Shown: positions 9,370 through 19,523, numbered from the stretch's first letter. The stretch is DNA of 64,000 nucleotides from Mycolicibacterium chlorophenolicum (GCF_001044235.1 NZ_JYNL01000064.1:214981-278980), one strand, 5' to 3'. Translations and numbers: made by a program. The notes: a model not told the origin generated them from the sequence alone.

Positions 9370-10679
9370 CCGTCGTTGGCGGTCGGATCGGCGTTCTCGC
9401 GGGCGATGTCGCCGCGGCAGTCGTCCTGCGATTGGCTGGTCTGCTGCACGCACACCTGCACCGGGATGTCCCCGGTGCCGGTGGGTTTGGGGATGTCCGC
9501 CGAATACAGCGACCACAGCGACTGATCCGAGCCGCTCACCCGTGCGCAGTACGCCTGCGATCCGGACTCGGTCACCCCGGCCGCACCCAGCATCGCGCAG
9601 TCCGCCCCGACCACGACGACCGGCACCGCGACCTTGTCGGGGCCGCGCGCCGGCTCGTCGTGCAGCACCACGAACAGTGCGGCCGCCACCGCCAGCAGCG
9701 AGAGCAGCAGCGCGAGGACGGCGAACATCCGGCCGCGTGACCGCGGCGCGCGCCGGCCCGGGCGGGCGTGCCGCGGCCGGCCGGCCGCCTGCGCCGGCAT
9801 CGTCGCCTCCGGGTCGGCGGTGCGCGGAAGCGCCACCGGGCCGGTGCGATTCGCCAGCGCGCGGGCGAAGTCGACACAGCGTTCGAACCGATCCGCCGGC
9901 GACTTGGCCAGCGCCTTCTCCAGCGCCCCGCCGAGGCCGGACAGATCGGGCCGGGCCTCCGCGATCGACGGCGGCCGCGCCGACAGGTGCGAGCTGATCA
10001 CGATCGCCGGATTGGAGTGCTGGAACGGCGGGGACCCGGTCAGCAGCTGATAGGCGGTGGCCGCCAGCGCGTACTGGTCGGCCCGGCCGTCGATGTGCTT
10101 GTCGGCGGTGAGCTGCTCGGGCGCCGAGTACGCGACCGTGCCGACCGTCATGTCGGTGCCGGTGAGACTGCTGACTTCGCCGACCCGGCGGGCGATCCCG
10201 AAGTCGGCGAGCATGATCCGCTCGTCGGCGGTCTCGGGGTCGGCGATCAGGATGTTGGCGGGCTTCACGTCGCGGTGCAGCAGCCCGCGGGCGTGGGCAT
10301 AGTCGAGAGCCTCGCCGACCGCGGTGACGATGCGGACCACCAGATCGGGCGGCATGCCGCCGGGATACCGCTCGGCGAGCAGCTTCGCGGCGTCGGTGCC
10401 CTCGACGTGGTCCATGGAGATCCACAGCCGGCCGTCGAACTCGCCGCGGTCGTGCACCGCGACGATGTGCGGATGCCACAGCGTGGCCGCCATGTCGGCT
10501 TCGCGGCTGAACCGCTCCCGGTACTCGCTGTCGGCACACACTGTCGGCGAGAGCACCTTCAGGGCGTCGTACCGGGGCAGCCGTGGATGCTGCCCGAGGT
10601 ACACCTCACCCATGCCGCCGGCGCCCAGCAACCGCACGATCGTGTAGCCCGCGATCACGTCCCCCTCGGTCAGCGGCAT
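9366..10679 (-). CDS. Membrane Ser/Thr protein kinase (Pkn family)
   Basis: This 437-residue Hanks-type kinase has a glycine loop GAGGMGEVYLG (19-29), catalytic lysine K41, HRDVKPAN with D137, and LADFGIAR with D159, so it should be active. A proline/arginine-rich juxtamembrane linker leads to one helix near residues 318-339, then an extracellular tail of about 95 residues with four cysteines, likely a small disulfide-bonded sensor. The architecture matches mycobacterial Pkn kinases, but I cannot assign an orthologue letter. ATG start; 25 bases downstream of the RDD gene and probably co-transcribed with it. Confidence 0.9.
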   Translation of the reverse strand: MPLTEGDVIAGYTIVRLLGAGGMGEVYLGQHPRLPRYDALKVLSPTVCADSEYRERFSREADMAATLWHPHIVAVHDRGEFDGRLWISMDHVEGTDAAKLLAERYPGGMPPDLVVRIVTAVGEALDYAHARGLLHRDVKPANILIADPETADERIMLADFGIARRVGEVSSLTGTDMTVGTVAYSAPEQLTADKHIDGRADQYALAATAYQLLTGSPPFQHSNPAIVISSHLSARPPSIAEARPDLSGLGGALEKALAKSPADRFERCVDFARALANRTGPVALPRTADPEATMPAQAAGRPRHARPGRRAPRSRGRMFAVLALLLSLLAVAAALFVVLHDEPARGPDKVAVPVVVVGADCAMLGAAGVTESGSQAYCARVSGSDQSLWSLYSADIPKPTGTGDIPVQVCVQQTSQSQDDCRGDIARENADPTANDG

Positions 10680-10704
10680 GCGCGGATCCTATCGGTGCGT
10701 GTCG

Positions 10705-11136
10705 TCATGGGCGCGCGTAGACGACCCGGCTGCCGAACGCGATGTCCTGCAGCGACCTTCGGCGCGCGTCCAGCGCCACCCAGGCCAGCCCCAACGGGAA
10801 CACGACGCACGCGGCGGCGCGCAGCAGCGCCACCACCGGCGCCAGCCGCCGCCCCCGGCGGCCCACCACCCGCAACCCCATCACGACCGCGCCGGCGGTG
10901 CAGCCCGACACCGACCAGCAGCCGGCCAGGTAGAGCACCGCGGCACCGAACGCCACGGTCCCCGAGAACACCAGGTTCAGCGCCGGGAAACGGAACGCGC
11001 CCGGGTGCAGCGCCAGCCGGGTCAGGATCAGCCCGAGGTACAGCATCGCCAGCAGGACACCGACCACCACCAGGTCGACCACGGCCGCCACGCCCCGGCT
11101 GACCACTCCGGCGGCCCGCTCATCGTGGACGGTCAC
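10705..11136 (-). CDS. RDD family membrane protein
   Basis: This RDD-domain protein of about 143 residues has the family signatures RGVAAVVDLVV near the N-terminus and the C-terminal RRSLQDIAFGSRVVYAR, with three to four hydrophobic segments between. RDD proteins are small membrane proteins with proposed transport or ion-exchange roles; function here is unknown. I chose the GTG at 11136 (VTVHDERAAG), which overlaps the upstream gene by 17 bases; a longer frame to 11217 reads a non-conserved tail. It lies between the hypothetical gene upstream and the kinase downstream on the same strand. Confidence 0.75.
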   Translation of the reverse strand: MTVHDERAAGVVSRGVAAVVDLVVVGVLLAMLYLGLILTRLALHPGAFRFPALNLVFSGTVAFGAAVLYLAGCWSVSGCTAGAVVMGLRVVGRRGRRLAPVVALLRAAACVVFPLGLAWVALDARRRSLQDIAFGSRVVYARP

Positions 11137-11548
11137 GGAACCCCTGCCTGCGGCCCAGCACCCGGTCGACGAAACCGGACACCGCGTCGTCGGCACGCTC
11201 ACCCTGCGTGCGGACATCGGTCATCACGTCGGCCGTCACGGTGCTCGTCGACTCGCGGATGATGGCCGGCAGGTTCACGCCGTCGATCACCTGCTCGGCC
11301 AGCCCCACCAGGTCGATGCGCGCGATCACCGCGTCGATCGCCTCCTTGGACAACCGGTCGCGCACGATCGCGGTCAGGTCGAGTTCGTCGATCACCGCCG
11401 TCACCAGCAGCGAGAGCACCGCCTGCGCCTCGCGCCTGCCGCGGGAGAACAGCCCCCCGACCAGGGGCAGTGTCTCGCACATCCGGTAGGCGTCCACCAG
11501 GGCGGAGTGCGCGGGAGCCGGCGTCGGTGCCGGGTCGGACGACGTCAC
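11120..11548 (-). CDS. Conserved hypothetical actinobacterial protein
   Basis: This soluble 142-residue protein has no signal peptide. It is helical and acidic/hydrophobic, with repeated short motifs of the type IDLVGLAEQVIDGVNLP and ELDLTAIVRDR. This suggests amphipathic repeats, as seen in hypothetical proteins that precede RDD proteins in actinobacteria. I do not recognise a functional family. GTG start at 11548, nine bases after the DUF4331 gene, and the end overlaps the RDD start, so the three form one operon. Confidence 0.7.
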   Translation of the reverse strand: MTSSDPAPTPAPAHSALVDAYRMCETLPLVGGLFSRGRREAQAVLSLLVTAVIDELDLTAIVRDRLSKEAIDAVIARIDLVGLAEQVIDGVNLPAIIRESTSTVTADVMTDVRTQGERADDAVSGFVDRVLGRRQGFRDRPR

Positions 11549-11557
11549 GGCATGGCT

Positions 11558-12469
11558 CTAGTGCGGGGCGCAGAGGTAGGGGAAATCGGGAAGGAAGTCC
11601 TGGCGGGGTGCGACGTCGGTGAGCGGGGTGCGTCCGTTGGTGAGGAACCGCGACCGGTAGTCGGCGACGTCGTCGGTCAGCGTGCGCCCGTTCGGGTACG
11701 CGGCAGGCTTGCGGGGGTTGTAGGTCAGCACGTCCGGCAGGGTGCCCTCGGCGGTGATCGCGTCGATCGCCTCGGCGCGGGTGTAGCCGCCGGTCTCGAC
11801 CATCAACTCGATCAGGTGCCCCATCCAGCGGCCCTGATCGCGGTTGGGCTCGCCGGCGTTGAACTCGGCGAGCTGCTCGTCGTCGGGGAAGAACCCGCTG
11901 ACCCACGGATGCCCGGCCCGGTCGGCGTGCACCCACTTCCCGTCGCGCACCACACTCGCGCGGCCCCAGATCCGCACGTCGGGGGCGGCGCCGAGATAGT
12001 CGGTGGGCAGTTCGATCGCCATGGCGATCACGTTGGCGTTGGCGAACGATGCGTCGGCGCGCGCCCCGGCGAAGAACGAGAACGACCCCGACCGCGACCG
12101 CCACAGGTGCGGTTCGTCGTCGAACGACACGTCGAGCCCGCCGAAGATCTCCGACCCGGCGGCGGCGTCGACCCGGGCCTCGGCCTGCAGGCCGAGGCGG
12201 ACGTCGACCTTCTGGCGCCCGTTGTACGGCTCGGTAAACACGAAGTTGAACGCGATGTCGTTGCGCAGATCGCCGTCGTTGTCGATCGCGATCCGGTACA
12301 CCGCGTCGGGGTGCATCGCGTCCGCCTTCGGGTTGGCGGTCAGGATCAGCGCGGTGCGCCCGGGGTCCTTCGGGGACGGGAACACGTACAGATCGCACAG
12401 GTCCAGGCGCGGATCGCCCAGCGGCGCGCCACGACGCAGCCCGGTGAAGTCAGTCGACACGCTGTCCAT
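11558..12469 (-). CDS. DUF4331 family protein
   Basis: This 303-residue protein belongs to the DUF4331 family, recognised from LCDLYVFPSPKDPGRTALIL near the start, the DNDGDLRNDIAFNFVF calcium-loop-like aspartate string, and LGAAPDVRIWGRASV later. The fold is predicted to be beta-rich; no signal peptide is evident. Biochemical function is unknown. ATG start; only 17 bases separate it from the accD4 stop codon, so it is probably transcribed at the end of the fadD32-pks13-accD4 unit. Confidence 0.8.
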   Translation of the reverse strand: MDSVSTDFTGLRRGAPLGDPRLDLCDLYVFPSPKDPGRTALILTANPKADAMHPDAVYRIAIDNDGDLRNDIAFNFVFTEPYNGRQKVDVRLGLQAEARVDAAAGSEIFGGLDVSFDDEPHLWRSRSGSFSFFAGARADASFANANVIAMAIELPTDYLGAAPDVRIWGRASVVRDGKWVHADRAGHPWVSGFFPDDEQLAEFNAGEPNRDQGRWMGHLIELMVETGGYTRAEAIDAITAEGTLPDVLTYNPRKPAAYPNGRTLTDDVADYRSRFLTNGRTPLTDVAPRQDFLPDFPYLCAPH

Positions 12470-12486
12470 CCAACCGCACCGGCGAT

Positions 12487-14061
12487 CTAGATGGGCGTCA
12501 GGCCATGCTTACGCTGGACCCGGTTGATCTGCTTGTCCCTCAGCAGACGCATGCAGTTGCGCAGCAACAGCCGGGTCTGGTGCGGCTCGATGACGCCGTC
12601 GATGAAGCCGCGTTCGGCCGCGATCCACGGGGTGGCCAGGCTCGTGTTGTAGCCCTCGATGAAATCGGCCCTGATCTTCTGCACCTCGGGGGCCGTCGGA
12701 TCCGGGAACCGCTTCACGAGCAGCTGGGCCGCGCCCTCGGCGCCGATCACGGCGATGCGGGCGGTCGGCCACGCGAAGTTGAAGTCCGATGTCAGCTGCT
12801 TGGAGCCCATCACCGCGTAGGCCCCGCCGTAGGACTTGCGGATCGTGATCGTGACCTTCGGGATGTCCGCCTCGACGACGGCGTTGAGGAAGCGGCCACC
12901 GCGCTTGATGATGCCGCCCTTCTCCTGCTCCACGCCCGGCATGAAGCCGGGGGTGTCCACGACGAACACCAGCGGGGTGTTGAACGAGTCGCAGAACCGG
13001 ACGAAGCGGGCCGCCTTGTCGGAGGCCTCGTTGTCGATCGCGCCCGACATGTACATCGGCTGGTTGGCGATGACCCCGACGGGCCGGCCGTCGACGCGGG
13101 CGAACGCGGTGATGATCGCCGGGCCGGACTGCTCGCCGACCTGGAACACGTCGCCGTCGTCGAAGATCCGCAGCAGGATCTCCATCATGTCGTAGGCCTG
13201 GTTGTCCGCGTCCGGCACGATCGCGTCGAGCTCCAGGTCGTGCGGGGTCACCTCGGGCTCGAGGCCCGGGTTGACGATCGGCGGGTCGTCGAAGGTGTTG
13301 CCGGGCAGGAAGCTCAGGTAGTCGCGCACGTACTGGAACGCGGCGGCCTCGGACTCCACCACCTGGTGGATGTTGCCGTAGCGGGCCTGCGCGTCGGCGC
13401 CGCCGAGTTCGTCGAGCGTGACGTCCTCGCCCGTGACGTCCTTGATGACGTCGGGGCCGGTGACGAACATGTAGCCCTGGTCGCGCACCGCGACGACGAG
13501 GTCGGTCTGGATCGGCGAGTACACGGCACCACCGGCGCACTTGCCGAAGATCAGCGAGATCTCGGGCACCAGACCGCGCAGCAGTTCGTGCCGGCGGCCC
13601 AGCTCGGCGTACCAGGCCAGCGACGTCGCGGTGTCCTGGATGCGGGCGCCCGCGGAGTCGTTGATGCCGATGATCGGGCAGCCGACCATCGCCACCCACT
13701 CCATCAGCCGGGCGACCTTGCGGCCGAACATCTCGCCGACCGAGCCCTGGAACACCGTCTGGTCGTGGCTGAACACGCCGACCGGCCGGCCGTTGATGGT
13801 GCCGTGCCCGGTGACCACGCCGTCGCCGTAGAGCGCGTCGGGATCACCCGGAGTCTTGGCCAGCGCACCGATCTCCAGGAAGCTGCCGGGGTCCAGCAGC
13901 GCGTGGATCCGGGCTCGCGCGGACGGGATGCCCTTCTTCTCGCGCTTGGCGACGGCCTTCTCGCCGCCGGGCTCCTTGGCCAGCTCCAGCTTCTCGCGGA
14001 GTTCGGCGAGCAGTTCGGCGCTCGTCTTCGGGTGGTGGGTGGGAGAAATCTCCGTCGTCAC
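12487..14061 (-). CDS. accD4: Acyl-CoA carboxylase beta subunit AccD4
   Basis: This 524-residue carboxyltransferase subunit works with AccA3, AccD5 and AccE5 to carboxylate the long C24-C26 acyl-CoA, giving the carboxyacyl-CoA extender used by Pks13 in mycolic acid condensation. Crotonase-fold halves are evident: GINDSAGARIQ and FGKCAGGAVYSP in the N-domain, DTPGFMPGVEQE and RKSYGGAYAVMGS in the C-domain. Length matches the M. tuberculosis protein (522). GTG at 14061 overlaps the pks13 stop as GTGA. Confidence 0.95.
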   Translation of the reverse strand: MTTEISPTHHPKTSAELLAELREKLELAKEPGGEKAVAKREKKGIPSARARIHALLDPGSFLEIGALAKTPGDPDALYGDGVVTGHGTINGRPVGVFSHDQTVFQGSVGEMFGRKVARLMEWVAMVGCPIIGINDSAGARIQDTATSLAWYAELGRRHELLRGLVPEISLIFGKCAGGAVYSPIQTDLVVAVRDQGYMFVTGPDVIKDVTGEDVTLDELGGADAQARYGNIHQVVESEAAAFQYVRDYLSFLPGNTFDDPPIVNPGLEPEVTPHDLELDAIVPDADNQAYDMMEILLRIFDDGDVFQVGEQSGPAIITAFARVDGRPVGVIANQPMYMSGAIDNEASDKAARFVRFCDSFNTPLVFVVDTPGFMPGVEQEKGGIIKRGGRFLNAVVEADIPKVTITIRKSYGGAYAVMGSKQLTSDFNFAWPTARIAVIGAEGAAQLLVKRFPDPTAPEVQKIRADFIEGYNTSLATPWIAAERGFIDGVIEPHQTRLLLRNCMRLLRDKQINRVQRKHGLTPI

Positions 14062-17000
14062 TTGCTCTCGCTCTCCGCCTCGATCACGTGGATCGCCTCG
14101 CTCAGGTGCGCTCCGACCTTCGCAATGTACGGCTCGTCGATGACCTGGATGTGTTCGCCCCCGACCGGCACGATCTCCAGATCCTCGACGAATTCGCCCC
14201 AGCCGCCGTCGGGCTGCCGGACGGCGTAGCGCGGTTCGAAGAAGATCGCGTCGTCGTGGTAGCGGTCGGCCATGTACAGCGTGACGTGGCCGTCGTAGGG
14301 CTGGATCTCCGCGGTCTCGAGCAGCCGGTTGTCCAGGTACGACGTCCGTTGGTGCTCGATGATGCCGCCCGGGATCGCCACGCCCGCCTGCTGCACGGCG
14401 TCGAGGACGTAGCGGACCTGACCCTCGTCGTCGAGCGCCTCGAGTTCCTCGTAGGGGATCTCGGGGATCTCGACGTTGAAGGTGCGCTGCGCGAACAGCG
14501 CGTAGCGATCCCACCGGGCCCGCGTCTCCTCCTTGGTCTGCGGGATCTCCTCGCCGGGACGCACCATGTCGATGAGTCCGACGAACCGCACGTCGGCGCC
14601 TTCCCGCTTCAGCCCGATCGCGCAGGCATAGGCCAGCGCCCCGCCCAGCGACCAGCCGACCAGGATGTAGGGGCCGTCGCCCTGGATCTCCCGCAGCTTC
14701 GGCAGATACTCGGCGGCACGCTCCTCGACCGAGCCCTCGACCCGCTCGAACCCGTACATCGGGGTGTCGGGGGGCAGTCGCTTGAGCAGCGGCTCGTAGA
14801 CGACGGTGGACCCGCCGGCCGGGTGGAAGACGAACACCGGGATCCGTGTGGACCCTTCGGGGCGGGCCCGGATGGTGCGCACGAAGCCGTCCACCTCACC
14901 GGCGTCCATCAGGTCGCGCACCACGGTGGACAGGTCCTGGATGGTGCCCGCGGCCTTGACCTGCTCGGCGGTGACGACGCCGTCGGCGCGCTCGGAGAGC
15001 CGGTCGGCCATCTTCTGCGCGGTGGCGTCGTCGATCGAGGGCAGGTCGTTGAAGATGCCGCCCGGCGACTTGCCGGTGACGATCGCCCAGGTCGCGAACG
15101 TGACGCGCTCGGCGGCGTCGCGGGGCGGCACGTCGGCGCCGAGCGCCTCGGTGACCGCCTCCTGGGTCAGCACCTTCGCGGCCATGCTTGCGGCGCTGGG
15201 CTTGTCGGGCCCCGCGGGGTTGGTCGGCGGAGCGGGGATGCCAGGACCCGACGGGTCGGTCGGCGGAGGCGGGACCGTCAGATCCTTCTGGGCCTCCACG
15301 GAGTCGGTGGCGATCTTCTCGACGGCGTCGGTGGCGATCGGGTGACCGGCCTCGGCGAGTTTCGCCTCGAGCTCGGCGACCGTGCTGGCGCCGCCCATCA
15401 GCTCGGCCTGCGCGGCCGCGATCTCCTCGGGCGACTGTCCCTTCTGCGACTCGGCGAGCTGGTCCACCTCGTCGCGGTGCTCGATGGCGTAGGCGATGAG
15501 CTTCTCGACGGCGTAGAGGTTCGCATCCCGCACCGCGGTCAGCTGGATCGGCGGCAGGTCGAAGTCGTACTCGACGCGGTTCTTGATGCGCACCGCCATC
15601 AGCGAGTCGAGACCGAGCTCGATCAGCGGCACCTCCCACGGCAGGTCCTCGGGCTCGTAGCCCATCGCCGCGCCGACGATCGTGCCCAGCCGATCGCCGA
15701 TGGTCTCACCGGACTCCGGCGACCACTTGGCGAAGCCGGCTGCGAGACCGGCGCCGGCGGCGAGGTTGTCCTGCAGGATGGCCGCGTCGTCCTCGGGCTC
15801 GGGTTCCGGCGTTGCCACCGAGGCGATCTCGGCGACGGTGCCGGCACCGACCGCGGTGGGCAGCACGGTCTGCGCACCCCCGCGGCTCACGATCGCGTCG
15901 TAGACCAGCGTGAACGATTCGTCGATGCGGGCGTGCACCTGCACCGCCGCCCCGCCGGGATGACGGCTCAGCGTGGTCACCAGCTTCGACCCCTCGCCGG
16001 GCACGGCGCGCTGCTCCGAGGCGACCAGCTTGGCATCCGGAAGTACCGCTGCCGCAGCAGATTTCACCAGCGCCGCCAGATCGGTCTCGCCGCGCGGGCT
16101 GTACTCCCACACGTGCCGGCCGTCCGGGGTGGCCACGTGGCTGCCGGGCATGACCCCCGAGCTGTCGCCGGTGAAGTGCGCGTCCAGCCAGTGCGGCTTG
16201 CGCTTGAACCGGGTCGGCGGGATGGCCGCGAAGTCCAGCGCCCCACCGAGGCCTCGCGACTTCCGCGGGAACAGCGTGCGGAAGTCGAGGTCGTGGCCGT
16301 GCACGAACAGGTGCGCCATGGCCGCGGTCATCGAGTCGACCTCGTCCTGCTTGCGGGCGAGCGTCGGAATCAGTTGCGCGTCATGCAGACCCGCGTCGGC
16401 GGTGGTCAACCCGACCTGCATCAGGGCGACCGGGTTCGGCGCCAACTCGAGGAACGTGGTGTGGCCGTTGTCGACGGCGTTGCGGATGCCGTGCGTGAAG
16501 TAGACGCTGTGCCGCAGCCCCTTCTTCCAGTAGTCCACGTCGTGGATGGGCTCCGCGCCGGCCCGGACCAGGCTGCCCTCGTGCACGGTCGAGTAGTACG
16601 GGACCTGCACCGGATGCGCTTCGATGCCTTGCAGTTCCGCGGCGAGCTCACCGAGCAGCGGATCCATCTGCGAGGTGTGGCTGGCGCCCTTTGTCTGGAA
16701 CTTGCGGGCGAACTTGCCCTCCGACTCGGCGCGGGCGATGATCGCGTCCACCTGATCGGGCGGGCCGCCGATGACGGTCTGCGTCGGGGCGGCGTAGACG
16801 CACACCTCGAGGTCCTTGAAGTCCGAGAACACGGTCTCGATCTCGTCGGCGGAGTACTCCACCAGCGCCATCAGCCGGATGTACTCGCCGAACAGCATCG
16901 CCTCGCCCTCACCCATCAGGTGGCTGCGCGAGCAGATGGTGCGGGTGGCGTCCTCCAGCGACAGACCGCCGGCGAAGTAGGCCGCGGCGGCCTCGCCGAG

Positions 17001-19457
17001 TGACTGTCCGATCAGCGCACCGGGTTTCGCGCCGTGCGCCTTGAGCAGCTCACCGAGCGCGACCTGGATCGCGAAGATGACCAGCTGCACCTTCTCGATC
17101 GGGAGCTCGGTGGTCTCGTCGGTGTAGTCGATCGCGTCGTCGAGGATGAGCTCGAGGATGGAGTGCCCGCGCTCGTCCTGGATGAGGCTGTCCACCTTGT
17201 TTATCCACTCGGCGAAGATCTCGTCCCGCAGGTAGAGGCTCTTGGCCATCTTGCGGTGCTGCGCACCGAAACCGGCGAGCACCCACACCGGCCCGTTGGT
17301 GACGGGTCCGTCGGCGCTCAGCACGATCGGGTTGGGCTTGCCCTCGGCCAGCGCGCGCAGGCCCTTGATCGCCTCGTCGTGGTCGTGGGCGAGCACCACC
17401 GCGCGGGAGCGGCCGTGGTTGCGCCGCGACAGCGAGCGGCCGATCGACTCCAGCGACGAGGCGCGCCCCTCGGCGCTGTCGATCCAGTCAGCGAGTTCGG
17501 CGGCGGCCGCCTTCTTGCGTGAGGTGAGGAACCCCGAAACAGCGAGCGGCACAACAGGCGTTTTCGACTCCGCCGCTGGATCATTTTCGATGGCCGCCAG
17601 CTCCTCGCGGGCCACCTCCAGCAGGCGCAGCGCCTCGTCGGTCAGGCCGGGCAGCTCGTAGTCGTCGCCGGCGGCCGCGGCGGGCACGTCGAGTGCGTCG
17701 TCGTCACCGTCGTCGTCGCCGTCGAGGAACTCGCCGTACTCGTCCATCCGCACGCCGCCCACGTACACGGCCTTGGCGTCGTCGTTGGCGGGGGCCGCCA
17801 CCGCGACGTCGGGCTCGGCGGCCGGCTCGACCAGATCGCTGGCCAGCACCTCGCGCACCACCAGGTGGGCGTTGGCGCCGCCGAAGCCGAACCCGGACAC
17901 GCCGGCGATGGCGCGGCCGCTGTAGCGCGGCCAGTCGGTCACCGTGTCGGCGACCTTGAGGTGTTCCTTGTCGAAGTCGATGTAGGGGTTCGGGCCGGTG
18001 TAGTTGATCGACGGCGGGATCTTGTCGTTGCGCAGCGCCAGCGCGACCTTCGCCAGGCTCGCCGCACCGGCGGCCGACTCGAGGTGTCCCACATTGGATT
18101 TCACCGCGCCCAGCAGCGCGGGCTTGTCGGCGGCGCGACCGCGGCCGATGACGCGGCCCAGCGCGTCGGCCTCGATCGGATCGCCGAGGATCGTGCCGGT
18201 GCCGTGTGCCTCGACGTAGTCGACGGCGCGCGGGTCGATGCCGGCGTCCTTGTACGCCTTGCGCAGCACCGCTTCCTGAGCGTCCGGGTTCGGCGCGAGC
18301 ATGCCGTTGGAGCGGCCGTCGTGGTTGACGGCGCCGCCGGCGATCACGGCCAGGATGTCGTCGCCGTCGCGGCGCGCGTCGGCGAGCCGCTTGAGCACCA
18401 CCATGCCGCCGCCCTCGGAGCGGGCGTAGCCGTCGGCGTCCTGGGAGAACGACTTGATCCGGCCGTCGGGCGCCAGCACGCCGCCGACCTCGTCGAAGCC
18501 CAACGTGACCAGCGGGGTGATCAACGCGTTGACGCCGCCGGCGATCACCACGTCGGCATCCCCGGCGCGCAGCGCCTTCATCCCCTCGTGGACGGCGACC
18601 AGCGCCGACGAGCACGCGGTGTCGATGGCCATCGACGGGCCGCGGAAGTCGTAGAAGTAGGACACCCGGTTGGCGATGACCGCGCTCGAGTTACCGGTGA
18701 TCGCGTACGGGTGCGCGACGGTCGGATCGGCCACCGACATGAACATGTAGTCGTTGACCGAGCTGCCGACGAACACGCCGACGTTCTCACCGCGCAGGCT
18801 CGACGCCGGAATCCGGGCGTGCTCCAACGCTTCCCACGTCAGCTCCAGCGCCATGCGCTGCTGCGGGTCGATGTTGTCGGCTTCCATCTTCGACAGCGCG
18901 AAGAACTCGGCGTCGAAACCCTTGATGTCGGTGAGGTATCCGCCGCGGGTGCGGGCCTTGGCGACCCGCTCGGCGATGCGCGGCTCGGACAGGAACTCCG
19001 ACCACCGGCCCTCGGGCAGGTCGGTGATCGCGTCACGGCCGTCGAGCAGCGCCGACCACATCTCGTCGGGGGTGTTCATGTCACCGGGGAAACGGGTGCC
19101 GACGCCGACGATCGCGATGTTCAGCCGGCCCTCGTCGCCGTCGCGCGACCAGTCCTCGCTGTCGATGTCCGACAGATCGTCCTCGGGCTCGCCCTCGATG
19201 ATCACCGTGGCCAGGGACTCGATCGTGGGATGCCGGAACGCGATCGTCGCGGTCAGCGTCACACCGGTCAGGTCCTCGATGTCGCTGGCCATCGCGACCG
19301 CGTCCCGGGAGGACAGCCCCAGCTCCACCATCGGCGTGGACTCGCTGATGGAGTCGGGCGACTGGCCGGTCGCGTTGCCGATCCAGTTGCGCAGCCACTC
19401 CCGCATCTCGTTGACGGTCATGTCCTGACCGCCCGGATTGTCTTGCGACTCAGCCAT
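14058..19457 (-). CDS. pks13: Polyketide synthase Pks13 (mycolate condensase)
   Basis: This 1799-residue type I PKS performs the final Claisen-type condensation of the meromycolate and alpha chains. Domain order: ACP (Ser50 in ELGLSSRDAV), ketosynthase (Cys282 in DTACSSALVA, plus EAHGTGT and KSNVGH), acyltransferase (Ser819 in IGQSLGEAAA), second ACP (Ser1285 in ELGLDSLMAV), Pro-rich linker, thioesterase (Ser1603 in VGWSLGGALA). The TE releases the product by transfer to trehalose. I chose ATG 19457 because a GAGG ribosome-binding site precedes it; an in-frame GTG lies at 19472. About 65 residues longer than the M. tuberculosis protein, mainly in the linker near the C-terminal ACP. Confidence 0.97.
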   Translation of the reverse strand: MAESQDNPGGQDMTVNEMREWLRNWIGNATGQSPDSISESTPMVELGLSSRDAVAMASDIEDLTGVTLTATIAFRHPTIESLATVIIEGEPEDDLSDIDSEDWSRDGDEGRLNIAIVGVGTRFPGDMNTPDEMWSALLDGRDAITDLPEGRWSEFLSEPRIAERVAKARTRGGYLTDIKGFDAEFFALSKMEADNIDPQQRMALELTWEALEHARIPASSLRGENVGVFVGSSVNDYMFMSVADPTVAHPYAITGNSSAVIANRVSYFYDFRGPSMAIDTACSSALVAVHEGMKALRAGDADVVIAGGVNALITPLVTLGFDEVGGVLAPDGRIKSFSQDADGYARSEGGGMVVLKRLADARRDGDDILAVIAGGAVNHDGRSNGMLAPNPDAQEAVLRKAYKDAGIDPRAVDYVEAHGTGTILGDPIEADALGRVIGRGRAADKPALLGAVKSNVGHLESAAGAASLAKVALALRNDKIPPSINYTGPNPYIDFDKEHLKVADTVTDWPRYSGRAIAGVSGFGFGGANAHLVVREVLASDLVEPAAEPDVAVAAPANDDAKAVYVGGVRMDEYGEFLDGDDDGDDDALDVPAAAAGDDYELPGLTDEALRLLEVAREELAAIENDPAAESKTPVVPLAVSGFLTSRKKAAAAELADWIDSAEGRASSLESIGRSLSRRNHGRSRAVVLAHDHDEAIKGLRALAEGKPNPIVLSADGPVTNGPVWVLAGFGAQHRKMAKSLYLRDEIFAEWINKVDSLIQDERGHSILELILDDAIDYTDETTELPIEKVQLVIFAIQVALGELLKAHGAKPGALIGQSLGEAAAAYFAGGLSLEDATRTICSRSHLMGEGEAMLFGEYIRLMALVEYSADEIETVFSDFKDLEVCVYAAPTQTVIGGPPDQVDAIIARAESEGKFARKFQTKGASHTSQMDPLLGELAAELQGIEAHPVQVPYYSTVHEGSLVRAGAEPIHDVDYWKKGLRHSVYFTHGIRNAVDNGHTTFLELAPNPVALMQVGLTTADAGLHDAQLIPTLARKQDEVDSMTAAMAHLFVHGHDLDFRTLFPRKSRGLGGALDFAAIPPTRFKRKPHWLDAHFTGDSSGVMPGSHVATPDGRHVWEYSPRGETDLAALVKSAAAAVLPDAKLVASEQRAVPGEGSKLVTTLSRHPGGAAVQVHARIDESFTLVYDAIVSRGGAQTVLPTAVGAGTVAEIASVATPEPEPEDDAAILQDNLAAGAGLAAGFAKWSPESGETIGDRLGTIVGAAMGYEPEDLPWEVPLIELGLDSLMAVRIKNRVEYDFDLPPIQLTAVRDANLYAVEKLIAYAIEHRDEVDQLAESQKGQSPEEIAAAQAELMGGASTVAELEAKLAEAGHPIATDAVEKIATDSVEAQKDLTVPPPPTDPSGPGIPAPPTNPAGPDKPSAASMAAKVLTQEAVTEALGADVPPRDAAERVTFATWAIVTGKSPGGIFNDLPSIDDATAQKMADRLSERADGVVTAEQVKAAGTIQDLSTVVRDLMDAGEVDGFVRTIRARPEGSTRIPVFVFHPAGGSTVVYEPLLKRLPPDTPMYGFERVEGSVEERAAEYLPKLREIQGDGPYILVGWSLGGALAYACAIGLKREGADVRFVGLIDMVRPGEEIPQTKEETRARWDRYALFAQRTFNVEIPEIPYEELEALDDEGQVRYVLDAVQQAGVAIPGGIIEHQRTSYLDNRLLETAEIQPYDGHVTLYMADRYHDDAIFFEPRYAVRQPDGGWGEFVEDLEIVPVGGEHIQVIDEPYIAKVGAHLSEAIHVIEAESESK

Positions 19458-19523
19458 GTTCCATAACCTCACGATCGACAGGCGGCCCGCACGGGCCGCC
19501 GTTGCCGTTGCTGTAGTTGAGCG

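Noticed and set aside
12487..14514. Longer start for accD4 at 14514
   Set aside because: The added 151 residues are antisense-like low-complexity sequence inside pks13; GTG 14061 matches family length.
14088..17003. 971-codon plus-strand open frame over pks13
   Set aside because: Shadow frame of pks13; composition is Val/Asp/Gly/His biased and no motif is seen.
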